From: Acidobacteriota bacterium
GTDB lineage: Bacteria > Acidobacteriota > UBA6911
Length of the DNA stretch: 64,000 nucleotides
Assembly: GCA_012719355.1 (NCBI GenBank)
Contig: JAAYAM010000117.1
Span: 1 to 64,000, forward strand
Direction of reading: 5' to 3'
The notes under the pieces were generated by a model. That model had not been told where the DNA came from. It saw nothing but the letters and a program-made list of their open reading frames with translations, and searched no databases. A program made the position numbers and the translations under genes. How positions within the stretch are numbered: position 1 is the stretch's first letter; the number at the start of each line of letters is the position of its first letter. This document shows positions 11,682 to 20,865 of the stretch, one piece after another.

Positions 11682-12956
11682 ATGGGATCCGGGTGTATCG
11701 TGAAAGCCGACCTGATGCTGAAAACAGTCTTTGCGGCGAAATACGTGCTGGTTGAACCGGGGATCCTGCTGGAGGACTCGGAAGTTCATGTCTCTGACTC
11801 CGGCCGGATTCTGTCGGTACAGCGCAGGACTGCTTCAACACAACCGGGAGTGGAAATGGTTGACTGGGGGTCGGCGGTGATCATTCCAGGACTCGTAAAC
11901 GCGCACACGCATTTTGAGCTCAGCTCCCTCCGCGGCCGGACGAGCCGGAGCGGTTCCTTTACCGGCTGGCTCGCGCAGGTGGTTGCCCAAAACCGGGCAC
12001 GGCCGGATGAACTGTCACTCGAAGCGGCCCGCACCGGCATCCGGCTCGCGCTCGCCTCAGGCACCACGCTGGCAGGCGATGTGACGGCGAGCGGTATGGC
12101 TTGGAATGCGGCTGCTGAACGAGGAGGATTACGCTGCATAGTTTTTCAGGAGGCGATCGCCCTTGCGTCCAGCGCCGCGGGCAATGCGATTGCGCAACTG
12201 GAGCGGTCTCTCGATTCATCCGGGAATGCCCTCCTTGCACATGGGATATCTCCTCATGCGCCCTACACTGCTTCAGCGCAGCTCTACCTCGATGCCGCGG
12301 CGCTGGCACGCCGCAAAGGGCTGCTCCTGTCGACCCACGTTGCCGAGACAAAGGCGGAACTCGAGTTTCTGCAAACCGGGACAGGCGAATTTCGCGAGTT
12401 TCTTTCTTCGTTGTCTGCGCTCCCCGAAGACTGGACCCCTCCGGGAGTATCTCCGATAGCGTACCTGGACGCGCTGGGAGTCATGCGGCAGCCATGCCTC
12501 CTGGTTCACTGCAACTACCTTGATGAAGACGCAATCGCTGCAATCGCAGCCCGTGGAAGCAGCGTCGTCTACTGCCCGCGGAGCCATGCGTTTTTCGGCC
12601 ACGAGGACCATCCGGTCCGGCAGCTCCTGGACAGCGGAGTCAATGTCGCACTCGGAACGGATTCACTTGCCAGCAACGATTCGCTCAGTATCCTGGATGA
12701 AATGCGCTATCTGTACAAAGCGCGCCGGGACATCACGGCAGACGAGATTTTTCGCGCGGCGACTGTCAATGGCGCCCGGGCGCTCGGGTTTGCGGAACTT
12801 TGCGCGTTGCGGCCGGGGCGGCCGGCCGATCTGACAGTGCTTGGGCTGCCGCAGGGTATCGCGTCGAACCATTTGCAGGAGGAGATTCTGCAGGGAGCCG
12901 GGGAGTGCACGGGCACAATCGTGCAGGGAGAGGTCGCCTGGCGCAAAGTACAATAA
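11682..12956 (+). CDS. Amidohydrolase (SAH/aminofutalosine deaminase-like, ATZ/TRZ family)
   Basis: A metal-dependent amidohydrolase of up to 424 residues. Ligands are the HTHFELS motif, which follows VIIPGLVNA, then LSTHVAE, LVHCNY and LGTDSLASND. Residues ISPHAPYT contact the substrate in this group. The family deaminates S-adenosylhomocysteine, cytosine/guanine analogues or 6-amino-6-deoxyfutalosine; the short motif HTHFELS resembles futalosine-pathway deaminases, but no mqn gene is near. The start is uncertain: ATG 11682 or ATG 11715, neither with a strong ribosome-binding site. It is divergent from the OCD-family gene. Confidence 0.85.
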   Translation: MGSGCIVKADLMLKTVFAAKYVLVEPGILLEDSEVHVSDSGRILSVQRRTASTQPGVEMVDWGSAVIIPGLVNAHTHFELSSLRGRTSRSGSFTGWLAQVVAQNRARPDELSLEAARTGIRLALASGTTLAGDVTASGMAWNAAAERGGLRCIVFQEAIALASSAAGNAIAQLERSLDSSGNALLAHGISPHAPYTASAQLYLDAAALARRKGLLLSTHVAETKAELEFLQTGTGEFREFLSSLSALPEDWTPPGVSPIAYLDALGVMRQPCLLVHCNYLDEDAIAAIAARGSSVVYCPRSHAFFGHEDHPVRQLLDSGVNVALGTDSLASNDSLSILDEMRYLYKARRDITADEIFRAATVNGARALGFAELCALRPGRPADLTVLGLPQGIASNHLQEEILQGAGECTGTIVQGEVAWRKVQ

Positions 12957-12990
12957 TGCCGCTGCAGGCGGCTGGAATTCATTGAAAGTT

Positions 12991-13446
12991 ATGATTCGAA
13001 AAACGGTCTTTTTCGGACTGACGCTAATCCTCGTGATAGCGTTTGTGGCCCTGGTAATCCGGGGCAGGAAACTTGAGCGGCAACAGGCAGAGCGTCCTCC
13101 CACATTCCTGAGCGAGTCGAGTTCACCCGTGAGGGCCTTTGCGCCGAGCGATCTGGACATAGTCGGACTTCAGATGAAGCTCAAGCAGGACGGTACCGCC
13201 CGTCATGAATTCGAGCTCAGCAACGAGGGAAAAGTGACTTACCAGAGTGTCCAACTGGAGTTCGTCTATCGAGACGCCGCAGGGAGCCAGGTTGCGGCTA
13301 AGAGATATTCGGTCAGCCGCGTTCTCGAGCCCGGTCGGTCTGCAGAAATCGATGATGCCGTCGTGGGCGGTATTCCGCTGCATGCAGCGAGCGTGCATGG
13401 CCGGGTCGTGTTCGGGGAAATAGCTTCCGAAGGTGACCGGCAGTGA
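12991..13446 (+). CDS. Membrane-anchored small protein of unknown function
   Basis: A 151-residue protein. One hydrophobic segment at residues 5-23 (FFGLTLILVIAFVALVI) would anchor it in the inner membrane with the rest outside. The C-terminal 100 residues look like a single beta-sandwich with alternating hydrophobics and SNEGKVTYQSVQLEFVYRD, reminiscent of FxLYD-type domains. It begins 34 bp after the amidohydrolase and may be co-transcribed. I do not recognise a specific function. No strong ribosome-binding site is seen before ATG 12991; an in-frame TTG lies nine bases earlier. Confidence 0.65.
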   Translation: MIRKTVFFGLTLILVIAFVALVIRGRKLERQQAERPPTFLSESSSPVRAFAPSDLDIVGLQMKLKQDGTARHEFELSNEGKVTYQSVQLEFVYRDAAGSQVAAKRYSVSRVLEPGRSAEIDDAVVGGIPLHAASVHGRVVFGEIASEGDRQ

Positions 13447-13479
13447 GCGGAGGGGCGGTCAAGGCTCCTATAGAGTTAA

Positions 13480-13508
13480 TTGACAGCCCTTTTCTGCTGT
13501 GGTACCGT
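13480..13508 (+). promoter_or_regulatory. Sigma-70-type promoter for the barrel protein gene
   Basis: A perfect TTGACA (13480-13485), a 17-bp spacer and TACCGT (13503-13508) precede the ATG at 13562. Transcription is expected near 13515. Confidence 0.5.
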
Positions 13509-13561
13509 GGACACAATTGGGTGCGCGTGTGGGGTGCACCTGCGTCGAGGGACGCTGTTCG

Positions 13562-15328
13562 ATGAAATATTTCTCGCGGTTCCTTATTTATTGCGGCCTT
13601 CTCATCTTCACCCTTCCTGCCGCCGCCGAGAGCGGAAAAGGTAATGGCCGTATAGCGGGCAAAATCCTGAGCGTCTCCGGCAATCCCCTGCATGATGCTG
13701 TTGTGCGAATTTTCCGAGAAGTCGAAGAAGGGGAAACCCTTACAATTGCGAAGACCGACGGCCGGGGCATGTTCCGCTCACCGGGCCTGGCCCCCGGAGT
13801 GTATCACCTGCAGGTCCTGCGCCACGGCTATCAGCCGGTGAAGACCGGAAAATTTATCGTAGATCCCGACCGCACGACGTCATTTGACATAATGCTCCAG
13901 GAATTCCTCGGCTTCATCTATAAAGAGGACGATCCACGGAACTGGGATCCCCGGACCGTAATGCGCAGCACGTCGGACCGACGCATGATCTTCAGAAATG
14001 GAAAGCCTGGTGAAGTACAGATCGGCGAGGGTTCGGCAGAGGCATTTCATCGTGGCGGTTGGATGAGCATCGCGTCGAGCACAACGTCTGAGAATGTGCT
14101 CTACCCCGTTCCTACCCAGATGAGCCAGACCGGCGTCTCGTCGAATTTTGCGTTTGCCGAACCATTGAGCCGCCGCAGCCGCATGATTCTTTCGGGACAG
14201 GTCGATTACGGAGCGGGCTCCTTCTGGAGACTGCGCAACACTTACAACTACCGCCCCGACAGAGACCACGACTACCGCCTGTCGGTAGGATACGGCCGTA
14301 TGAATGTCAATTACCCGGGCTCACGCATTTCGTCACAGCTGCTGGCGGATGAGCCGAACGTGCGGAAATCCGGCGTCCAGACGCTCGCCTTCGGACTGGA
14401 GGGGAACAGCAACTTCATGGACCTGGTTTCCGTGAAATACGGCTTTGACTACTCGCGACTCCACTATGGGAGCTCCAGGAGCTTTTACTATCCTTCGATC
14501 GAGATTGTCGTCAACGCCGCCGCTGGGTGGAGCATCAAGACATCCATGAGTTCACGTCGCGTCGGCGATTCCGGGAGCGTTGTTCTGCCCGATGGTGAGG
14601 TTCTGTACGTGTCGGAACCTACCCTGATCACGATGTACGGAGATGAGATCAGTATGAGCCGTATCGCTCATTCCGAGATTTCCACTGAAAAGGAAATCGC
14701 TCCGGACACGACGCTCGAACTTGCCTTCTACCAGGACAGGATGCAGGGGCCCGGGCTTCCCCTGATGGTCACCACCATTACGCCTTCGGAACAGCAATCC
14801 CAGATCGTTGAGATGAATGAGGACCAGTCGAGGCAGCGGGGCGTGAGGGTTACGATCAGGCAGAAGCTGATCGAAAACCTGGATGGTTCGGTAAGTTACG
14901 TGTTTGGAGACTCCATGGGTATTGGCGGTGTCGAGGAACCGGTAACCGTCGAAAGCCTCAACAATAACCTGAGCAGCCATCTGCAACAGCGAAATCAACA
15001 TTCCATCACCGGCCGACTTGCTGCGACACTCCCGATGACCAGGACGAAAGTGCTGGCAACGCTGCGATGGTATTCGGGGAATCCTCTGACGCCTGTGGAC
15101 TGGTTCTCCGACCGGATGGACATCGGGACTAAGTCGGCTAACTTCGAACTTCGTCAGCCCATTCCTTTTCCCGAGTTTATGGGAACGGCAGGGCGCTGGG
15201 AAGTGACCATAGATCTGCGCAATCTCTTCAACCAGGGGAGAGAGGTGCTCCCCATGAAGGATGGCGAACTCGTCTTGAACCGCAATCCCCGCTCCATGCG
15301 TTTCGGCCTGAGCCTCCGTTTCGAATAG
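13562..15328 (+). CDS. Outer-membrane barrel protein with carboxypeptidase-regulatory domain
   Basis: A 588-residue exported protein. A signal peptide (about residues 1-22, ending LPAAAES) is followed by a carboxypeptidase regulatory-like beta-sandwich (about 30-115: GRIAGKILSVSGNPLHDAVV, GVYHLQVLRHGYQPV). The rest, about 150-588, consists of alternating amphipathic strands and ends in FGLSLRFE with a terminal aromatic, as in outer-membrane beta-barrels. No TonB plug domain is evident, and it is shorter than Oar-type receptors, so it may be a plug-less relative. This architecture is common in Acidobacteriota. GAGGGA lies upstream of the ATG; the open frame back to GTG 13499 is not needed. Confidence 0.75.
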   Translation: MKYFSRFLIYCGLLIFTLPAAAESGKGNGRIAGKILSVSGNPLHDAVVRIFREVEEGETLTIAKTDGRGMFRSPGLAPGVYHLQVLRHGYQPVKTGKFIVDPDRTTSFDIMLQEFLGFIYKEDDPRNWDPRTVMRSTSDRRMIFRNGKPGEVQIGEGSAEAFHRGGWMSIASSTTSENVLYPVPTQMSQTGVSSNFAFAEPLSRRSRMILSGQVDYGAGSFWRLRNTYNYRPDRDHDYRLSVGYGRMNVNYPGSRISSQLLADEPNVRKSGVQTLAFGLEGNSNFMDLVSVKYGFDYSRLHYGSSRSFYYPSIEIVVNAAAGWSIKTSMSSRRVGDSGSVVLPDGEVLYVSEPTLITMYGDEISMSRIAHSEISTEKEIAPDTTLELAFYQDRMQGPGLPLMVTTITPSEQQSQIVEMNEDQSRQRGVRVTIRQKLIENLDGSVSYVFGDSMGIGGVEEPVTVESLNNNLSSHLQQRNQHSITGRLAATLPMTRTKVLATLRWYSGNPLTPVDWFSDRMDIGTKSANFELRQPIPFPEFMGTAGRWEVTIDLRNLFNQGREVLPMKDGELVLNRNPRSMRFGLSLRFE

Positions 15329-15536
15329 CCCAAGTTCCTGCCAGAGCGTCTTTTCCGGGTCGCGGACCTGATTCCCGTTGCAGTATGTGTCAAAGACGTC
15401 CAAAATATTGGATGTGATGATCCAAGTAGTTGGAGCATTGGCCAAGCGGCGGGAGCAGACGCCCGGGTGATGTGGCATAAATTGGCTTTCAACAACGGTT
15501 TAGAGAAAACAGCCGGACAGATCTCCGGCCGGCTGG

Positions 15537-15553
15537 TGGCATGTAAATTGCAT
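15537..15553 (+). promoter_or_regulatory. Sigma-54 (-24/-12) promoter for the kinase-regulator pair
   Basis: TGGCATGTAAATTGCAT has the GG and GC doublets at exactly the spacing required by sigma-54, and all bases of the TGGC and TTGCAT cores match the consensus. The expected start is near 15562, 34 bp before the kinase ATG. The downstream gene pair encodes an NtrC-type activator, which would make the operon self-activating. A 7-bp GC-rich inverted repeat (CAGCCGG/CCGGCTG, about 15510-15536) lies immediately upstream. Confidence 0.6.
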
Positions 15554-15595
15554 TTGTCCCGCTGGAATCAATTCTGTAGGGATGAGAGTGTCCTT

Positions 15596-18409
15596 ATGAA
15601 TGCATTTCCCGTACCTTTCCGACACATTGCTGCTGCAGTGCTGACCTGCGCACTGGTGACGGTGGGGGTGCTGAATCTGCGCGAGCGCATTCAGTGGACG
15701 AGTCCCACGGATGGAGTCTTCTGGAGCGAATCCGGAGAGGGCCTTATCGCTGTGGCAGTCGAGGCGGGGGGGCCCGGGAGCATCGCCGGTTTGGAAGAAG
15801 GCGAGCGACTCCTTGCGATAAACGGGATAGAGGTTACGAATCTCGGCGTGTACGCCGATGCGCTGTTTGAGAGTGGACCCGGAGAGCCCCTAGCTTACAT
15901 GGTGGAGGGGCGGCAGGGGGTGCGCCACCTGATTCTTGTCCCGGAGTCCAGGTCGAGCCTGACAGCCAGGGACGGATTTAGGACGCTGCTGGCTTTTCTT
16001 TACCTCGGCATCGGGGTGGCGGTTGCATTTCGCGGCGGCCGGCTCCCGCGAACATTTCATTTCTACCTGATCTGCCTTGCTGCCTTCGTTGTTTACCTGT
16101 TCAGCTACACTCCTCAGATGAGCGTACTCGACTGGTGGGTGTATGGGCTGTCGGTGGTTGCTTTCCTGGTGCTGCCAGCACTTTTCGTTCATTTCTGCCT
16201 CAGGTTCCCGACTGATGCTGTCAGCGGGAGCCGTCACATCCCGCTTCTGTATTTCCCCGGATTCTTTCTGCTCATGCTGCACTTCGGGATTTTCACGGGA
16301 CGGCTCGCTTCCCTGGGACTCCCCCGTACAGCGCAGTCGATCGGCATTATCGACAATATTGAATTGATCTACTTCATTGCGGGATTTCTGGTCGGGGGGG
16401 GGTTGCTGCTGAAGCGGCACATCGAGACGCAGGATCTGGTTGAGCGGCAGCAGATGAAGTGGGTGGGTTACGGCACTCTCGCGGGCGTCGGTCCTTTTGC
16501 TCTGATCTATGTGGTTCCGGTGATTCTCGGAGCCCGGTCCACTCTGGTTATTGAATGGTCGATGTTGTTCCTCGGTTTGATTCCGCTTTCAATCGGATAT
16601 GCGTTGATCCATTATCGGCTGATGGATGTCGAGGTGATTGCGCGCCGGAGTGCGGCCTATTTCATATCGAGCTCTCTGCTTCTCGCCGTGTACCTGGGGT
16701 TCGTGCTCGTTCTCGGCCGAGCGCTGCAGTTCATCGCCCCGCAGGCGGGGTACCTGGGCATCTCGATTTCGGTGCTGCTGATAGCGCTGTTGTTCGCACC
16801 GCTGCGCAACAGGGTCCAGAAATGGCTCGACCGCCTTTTCTACAAAGAGCAGTTCGAAGCGCGTGCGACGCTGCTCGATTTCGCACGCACTCTGAGTGCG
16901 GAGATCAGCCTCGGGCCACTCTCGCGCACCATCGTCAAGCGAGTCCTGAAGACGTTCCGGGTTGAGCATGCGGCCATATTCCTCACTGATCAGGCGCACC
17001 CGGGATTTTTCCGGATGGTGTACGGCTCGGATCCCGGGCTGGCGAACCGGTTGTACCGTGAGGATGAGCTGGCGGGTGAAACGGAAAAGACGGCGGATCT
17101 GTCGGAATTGAAAGCGGGTCCGGATCATTTGTATGCGGCGGGACCCGGCCTGATGGCCAGGGGGCTGCATTATCTGCAGGACCTGAGGGTGCATGGGCGA
17201 CAGGTCGGCGTGATTGCGTTGGGACAACTGCCCGGCGAGAGCCATTTCTCGAGCGAGGATCTGGATCTGCTTTCGGCGCTTGCGCGCTACGCGGCGATCG
17301 CGCTGGAGAATGCCGGGCTTTACCGTTCGATCGAATCAAAGGCGCTTGAACTCGAACGGATCAAGACATACACGGAAAACATACTGGAGAGCATCAATGT
17401 GGCGGTGCTCGCGCTGGATTCGAGCGGCCGGATCACTTCCTGCAACCGGGCGTTTGAACAGCTGTATCAGAGCAGCCGGTCCCGGATTGTGGGTTCGTTC
17501 ATAGAGAATCTCTTCCCGAGCGACGTGGTGGCGTCTATAGAAAGCGCCGCCGGCACAACTGAATGGGCGCTGCGGTCGCCTGCCAACATTTATAAGCTAT
17601 ATCTTGAAAATCATGCCGGGAAACGCCTGATAGTGAATCTGAGCCTGATACCGTTGCAGCAGGATGCGGCGGAAGGATGTCTCATCGTGCTCGACGACAT
17701 CACAGAGAGAGTCAGTATGGAGGATCAGCTACTGCAGGCTGAGAAGCTCTCCTCGATAGGCCTTCTCGCGGCAGGAATCGCCCATGAGGTAAATACGCCG
17801 ATTGCCGGCATTTCGAGTTATACCCAAATGCTTCTGAAACAGACGCCCGAAACCGACAGACGCAAGCAGATTCTGGAGAAGATCGAAAAACAAACATTTC
17901 GGGCGGCCGAAATCGTCAACGGTCTCCTGAGCTTCTCGAGAATGAATGGGAGTGAATTCAAGAATGTCGACATAAACCAACTGATGAATGAGAGCCTCAC
18001 GCTTCTGGAACACCAATTGAGCAGCAGTCACATCACCGTGGAATCGCGGTACGATCAGTCGCTGCCGCCGGTATACGGGAATGCCGGGAAGCTCCAGCAG
18101 GTGCTCCTGAACATTTTGCTCAATGCCAAGGACGCGATGCCCTCGGGGGGTGAACTAGGGATCCGGACGGCCATGAACGACTCTATGGTCATCATCGATG
18201 TGACGGACACGGGCAACGGGATTTCCCAAGAGAACGTCAGCAGGATTTTCGACCCATTCTTTACCACCAAGGCCATTGGAAAAGGGACCGGACTTGGGCT
18301 TGCGGTGAGTTATGGGATAATACAGGAGCATGGCGGCAGGATTTTTGTCGACAGCGATTCAGGAAAGGGGACGCGTTTTACGGTGAAATTGCCGACAAGA
18401 CTGAACTAG
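15596..18409 (+). CDS. Membrane sensor histidine kinase: PDZ-like, multi-TM, GAF, PAS, HisKA, HATPase
   Basis: A 937-residue sensor kinase. In order: TM helix (8-26); PDZ-like domain (about 40-115, GGPGSIAGLEEGERLLAING) placed outside the inner membrane; eight or nine TM helices (about 125-420); GAF-like domain (about 440-610); PAS (about 625-740); HisKA with phospho-acceptor GIAHEVNTPIAG; HATPase with N box NILLNAKDAM, G1 DTGNGIS and G2 GKGTGLGLAVSYG. The PDZ plus many-TM sensor end suggests sensing of envelope peptides or membrane state. The start is ATG 15596, with a GAGAG site and a leading hydrophobic helix; the open frame 43 codons upstream crosses the promoter. Its stop lies 2 bp before the response regulator gene. 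Confidence 0.9.
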   Translation: MNAFPVPFRHIAAAVLTCALVTVGVLNLRERIQWTSPTDGVFWSESGEGLIAVAVEAGGPGSIAGLEEGERLLAINGIEVTNLGVYADALFESGPGEPLAYMVEGRQGVRHLILVPESRSSLTARDGFRTLLAFLYLGIGVAVAFRGGRLPRTFHFYLICLAAFVVYLFSYTPQMSVLDWWVYGLSVVAFLVLPALFVHFCLRFPTDAVSGSRHIPLLYFPGFFLLMLHFGIFTGRLASLGLPRTAQSIGIIDNIELIYFIAGFLVGGGLLLKRHIETQDLVERQQMKWVGYGTLAGVGPFALIYVVPVILGARSTLVIEWSMLFLGLIPLSIGYALIHYRLMDVEVIARRSAAYFISSSLLLAVYLGFVLVLGRALQFIAPQAGYLGISISVLLIALLFAPLRNRVQKWLDRLFYKEQFEARATLLDFARTLSAEISLGPLSRTIVKRVLKTFRVEHAAIFLTDQAHPGFFRMVYGSDPGLANRLYREDELAGETEKTADLSELKAGPDHLYAAGPGLMARGLHYLQDLRVHGRQVGVIALGQLPGESHFSSEDLDLLSALARYAAIALENAGLYRSIESKALELERIKTYTENILESINVAVLALDSSGRITSCNRAFEQLYQSSRSRIVGSFIENLFPSDVVASIESAAGTTEWALRSPANIYKLYLENHAGKRLIVNLSLIPLQQDAAEGCLIVLDDITERVSMEDQLLQAEKLSSIGLLAAGIAHEVNTPIAGISSYTQMLLKQTPETDRRKQILEKIEKQTFRAAEIVNGLLSFSRMNGSEFKNVDINQLMNESLTLLEHQLSSSHITVESRYDQSLPPVYGNAGKLQQVLLNILLNAKDAMPSGGELGIRTAMNDSMVIIDVTDTGNGISQENVSRIFDPFFTTKAIGKGTGLGLAVSYGIIQEHGGRIFVDSDSGKGTRFTVKLPTRLN

Positions 18410-18411
18410 GA

Positions 18412-19794
18412 ATGAGCAGGAACGGGACGAACGGAAGAATACTGATTGCGGATGACGAGGAGATAATGCGCGAGGTCTTGACTGATCTCCTGTCTTCGGA
18501 ATCGTATGCCGTCGATCTGGCCGAGAACGGCATGCAGGCGCTCGAGATGGTCAGGAACCATGACTACGGGGTGCTGCTGCTCGATCTCATGATGCCGGAA
18601 CTTGACGGATTCGAGGTGCTTCAGGAACTGCAAAAGCTGGAAGACAGTCCCGTTACTGTCGTTCTCACAGCCTTCGGGTCGATCGACAAGGCTGTACGGG
18701 CCACCAAACTCGGAGCGTTCAACTTCATCACGAAACCCTTCAAGAATGACGAACTGCTGCTGGCAGTCAGGAACGCGATAGAGCACCACAGGCTCCTCGC
18801 GGAGAACCGTGTTCTCAGACGGTCGCTGCGCGAGCGCTACAGTTTTCAAAACATTATCGGCAAGAGCTCCGCAATGCAGCAGGTCTTTGAGCTGATCAGC
18901 CAGGTCGCGCCCCGCCGCAGCACGGTCCTTATTCAGGGAGAGAGTGGTACCGGGAAAGAGCTTGTAGCGAAAGCCATTCACGCTGCGAGCGGGAGGCCCG
19001 ACGCACCCTTTGTTGCGGTCAACTGCGGCAATATTCCATCGGAACTTCTGGAGAGTGAGCTTTTCGGTCACGTGCGCGGCGCCTACACCGGCGCGACCAA
19101 CGCCAAGAAAGGGCTGTTCGAAGTCGCGGACGGGGGGACCCTGCTCCTTGACGAAGTGGCGACGATTTCACTCGAGATTCAGTCCAAGCTGCTGCGGGTG
19201 ATTCAGGAGCGGGAGTTCCGGAGGCTTGGGGGACTTGAGAACATCAAAGTTGACGTGCGCATCCTGGCCGCAACCAACATCGATCTGGAGTCGGCAGTCC
19301 GTCAGGGGACTTTCCGGGACGATCTCTATTACCGCCTCAACGTGATCGTGATCAGGGTGCCGCCGCTGCGCGAGCGTACCGACGATATCCCGCTGCTGGC
19401 TGAGCATTTCATAAGAAAGTATGCAGAGGACGGACAGCACAAGGATCTGCAGCTCGAGCCGGAAGCGCTCAGGGTGCTGATGGACTACGACTGGCCCGGC
19501 AATGTGCGCGAACTTGAAAATGTGATTGAACGCGCTGTCGTGCTGTCGCCGGACAACAGGATCAGCGCAAAGCTGTTTCCAAAGAACATCACGTCTCCTT
19601 TTTCCCATCCGGAAACGGAACTGTCGCAGGACCGGTTCTCTCTGAAAGAGAGGGTCGGGAACTACGAGAAATCCATCATAATTGCGGCACTCGAAAAGAC
19701 CGATTGGAACCAGAAGAAAGCGGCGGAACTCCTGTCGGTAAATGCGACCACCCTCAGCGAAAAACTGAAGCGGTTGAAGATAAAAGAACGCTGA
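18412..19794 (+). CDS. NtrC-family sigma-54-dependent response regulator
   Basis: A 460-residue enhancer-binding protein. The receiver domain (about 9-122) has phospho-acceptor D58 and K109. The AAA+ domain (about 145-370) has Walker A GESGTGKE at 176-183 and the sigma-54 contact loop GAYTGA at 223-228, where tyrosine replaces the usual phenylalanine, a known tolerated variant. It also has DEVATISLEIQSKLL and the arginine-finger region. A Fis-type HTH closes the protein (NQKKAAELLSVNATTLSEKLKRL). It is the evident partner of the upstream kinase, and its start is 2 bp after the kinase stop. Targets could include its own operon through the -24/-12 site at 15537. Confidence 0.95.
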   Translation: MSRNGTNGRILIADDEEIMREVLTDLLSSESYAVDLAENGMQALEMVRNHDYGVLLLDLMMPELDGFEVLQELQKLEDSPVTVVLTAFGSIDKAVRATKLGAFNFITKPFKNDELLLAVRNAIEHHRLLAENRVLRRSLRERYSFQNIIGKSSAMQQVFELISQVAPRRSTVLIQGESGTGKELVAKAIHAASGRPDAPFVAVNCGNIPSELLESELFGHVRGAYTGATNAKKGLFEVADGGTLLLDEVATISLEIQSKLLRVIQEREFRRLGGLENIKVDVRILAATNIDLESAVRQGTFRDDLYYRLNVIVIRVPPLRERTDDIPLLAEHFIRKYAEDGQHKDLQLEPEALRVLMDYDWPGNVRELENVIERAVVLSPDNRISAKLFPKNITSPFSHPETELSQDRFSLKERVGNYEKSIIIAALEKTDWNQKKAAELLSVNATTLSEKLKRLKIKER

Positions 19795-19839
19795 CCGTTT
19801 CCGGACCCTCAGTCCAATATCGGCTCCATTCCCGATTTG

Positions 19840-19868
19840 TTGACTTGGCGCGCCTTTGTCGTTACCTT
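19840..19868 (+). promoter_or_regulatory. Sigma-70-type promoter for the TPR protein gene
   Basis: TTGACT (19840-19845), a 17-bp spacer and TACCTT (19863-19868) lie about 32 bp before the ATG at 19900. The -35 matches five of six bases; the -10 is weak. Confidence 0.4.
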
Positions 19869-19899
19869 TTAACGAATGCCGATTCTTTTCGGGGGAACA

Positions 19900-20862
19900 A
19901 TGAAAGCATATTTGTCAGCAATCTTCCTGTCACTGTTTCTTTCAGTTCCTTTTTCGTACGCCGATTACAAGCAGGCTGTCGCGGACTACTCGCAGGGGCG
20001 TTACGAAAAGGCGATACAGGAGTTGAAGCCTGATCTGGAGCGGAATCCTGACTGGGAGTTCGGCCATCGTCTTCTTGGGCTCTGTTATCTCGGCCTGAAC
20101 AACAACGCGCTCGCGGCGAATTCATTGAAGCGGGCGGTAGAGCTGAAATCCCCCGCCTTTTCGGCCTATTACGGCCTGGGGCAGGCCTATTTCAACATGA
20201 AGAAGTACAACGAGTGCATCGACGCACTCAATAAGGGCGAGGCGCTGGCGGCGAAGGAACGGGACCCGGAAAGGGAGCGGGCAAAGTTGAACCGGCTGCG
20301 CGGTACGGCGTACTACCGGATGAACCGGTACCAGGATGCTGTCTCGAGTCTCACGAACGCAATGCGCAGCAGCCAGTCGGACTGGACTGATTATTCGATG
20401 CTTGGGATCTCGTACCACAATCTGGGGCGCACCACCGAGGCGGTCGAGACTCTCGAAAAGGCTCTTTCGATGATGCCGGGTCAGAAGGACATTGCCGATA
20501 TTCTGAGCAAGATCTATCTGAAAAGAGGAATCGACGAGCTGGCCGCCAGGCGGTACCAGCCTGCTTTGCAGGCGCTGATGAAGGCGAGAGACTATGATCC
20601 GGGCAACGGCTACATTTATTACAACATGGCGGAAGCATACCTGTTCGAGAAGAAGTACGCAGACGCCGAGAAGGCTTTGAACAAGACGGCAGAGTTGATG
20701 CCACGGAATCTGGATGTATACACCCGCATGGGTCTGGTGTACGAAAAGCAGAAGAAGTGGGATCTTGCGCTGGGCGCCTACCGAAAAGCGAACGAAATCA
20801 GCCCCTCAAAGGCGATCAAGGAAGCAATCGAACGGGTAACTGAAAACAGGAAGCTGCAGTAA
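19900..20862 (+). CDS. Exported TPR-repeat protein
   Basis: A 320-residue protein with a signal peptide (residues 1-21, FLSLFLSVPFSYA-D). The remainder is essentially all tetratricopeptide repeats: about eight helix-turn-helix units such as YKQAVADYSQGRYEKAIQEL and YNMAEAYLFEKKYADAEKAL. It is probably periplasmic and a protein-protein scaffold; the partner is unknown. GGGGGA lies just before ATG 19900, which I prefer to an ATG at 19876 because the signal peptide begins here. It converges with the next gene across a 3-bp gap. Confidence 0.85.
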   Translation: MKAYLSAIFLSLFLSVPFSYADYKQAVADYSQGRYEKAIQELKPDLERNPDWEFGHRLLGLCYLGLNNNALAANSLKRAVELKSPAFSAYYGLGQAYFNMKKYNECIDALNKGEALAAKERDPERERAKLNRLRGTAYYRMNRYQDAVSSLTNAMRSSQSDWTDYSMLGISYHNLGRTTEAVETLEKALSMMPGQKDIADILSKIYLKRGIDELAARRYQPALQALMKARDYDPGNGYIYYNMAEAYLFEKKYADAEKALNKTAELMPRNLDVYTRMGLVYEKQKKWDLALGAYRKANEISPSKAIKEAIERVTENRKLQ

Positions 20863-20865
20863 TCG

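Noticed and set aside
14552-15478. 308-codon minus-strand open frame
   Set aside because: Antisense to the barrel protein gene; histidine/arginine-rich composition typical of shadow translation.
15473-15486. TGGCATAAATTGGC as a second sigma-54 promoter
   Set aside because: The GG-GC distance is too short for sigma-54; the element at 15537 has the correct spacing.
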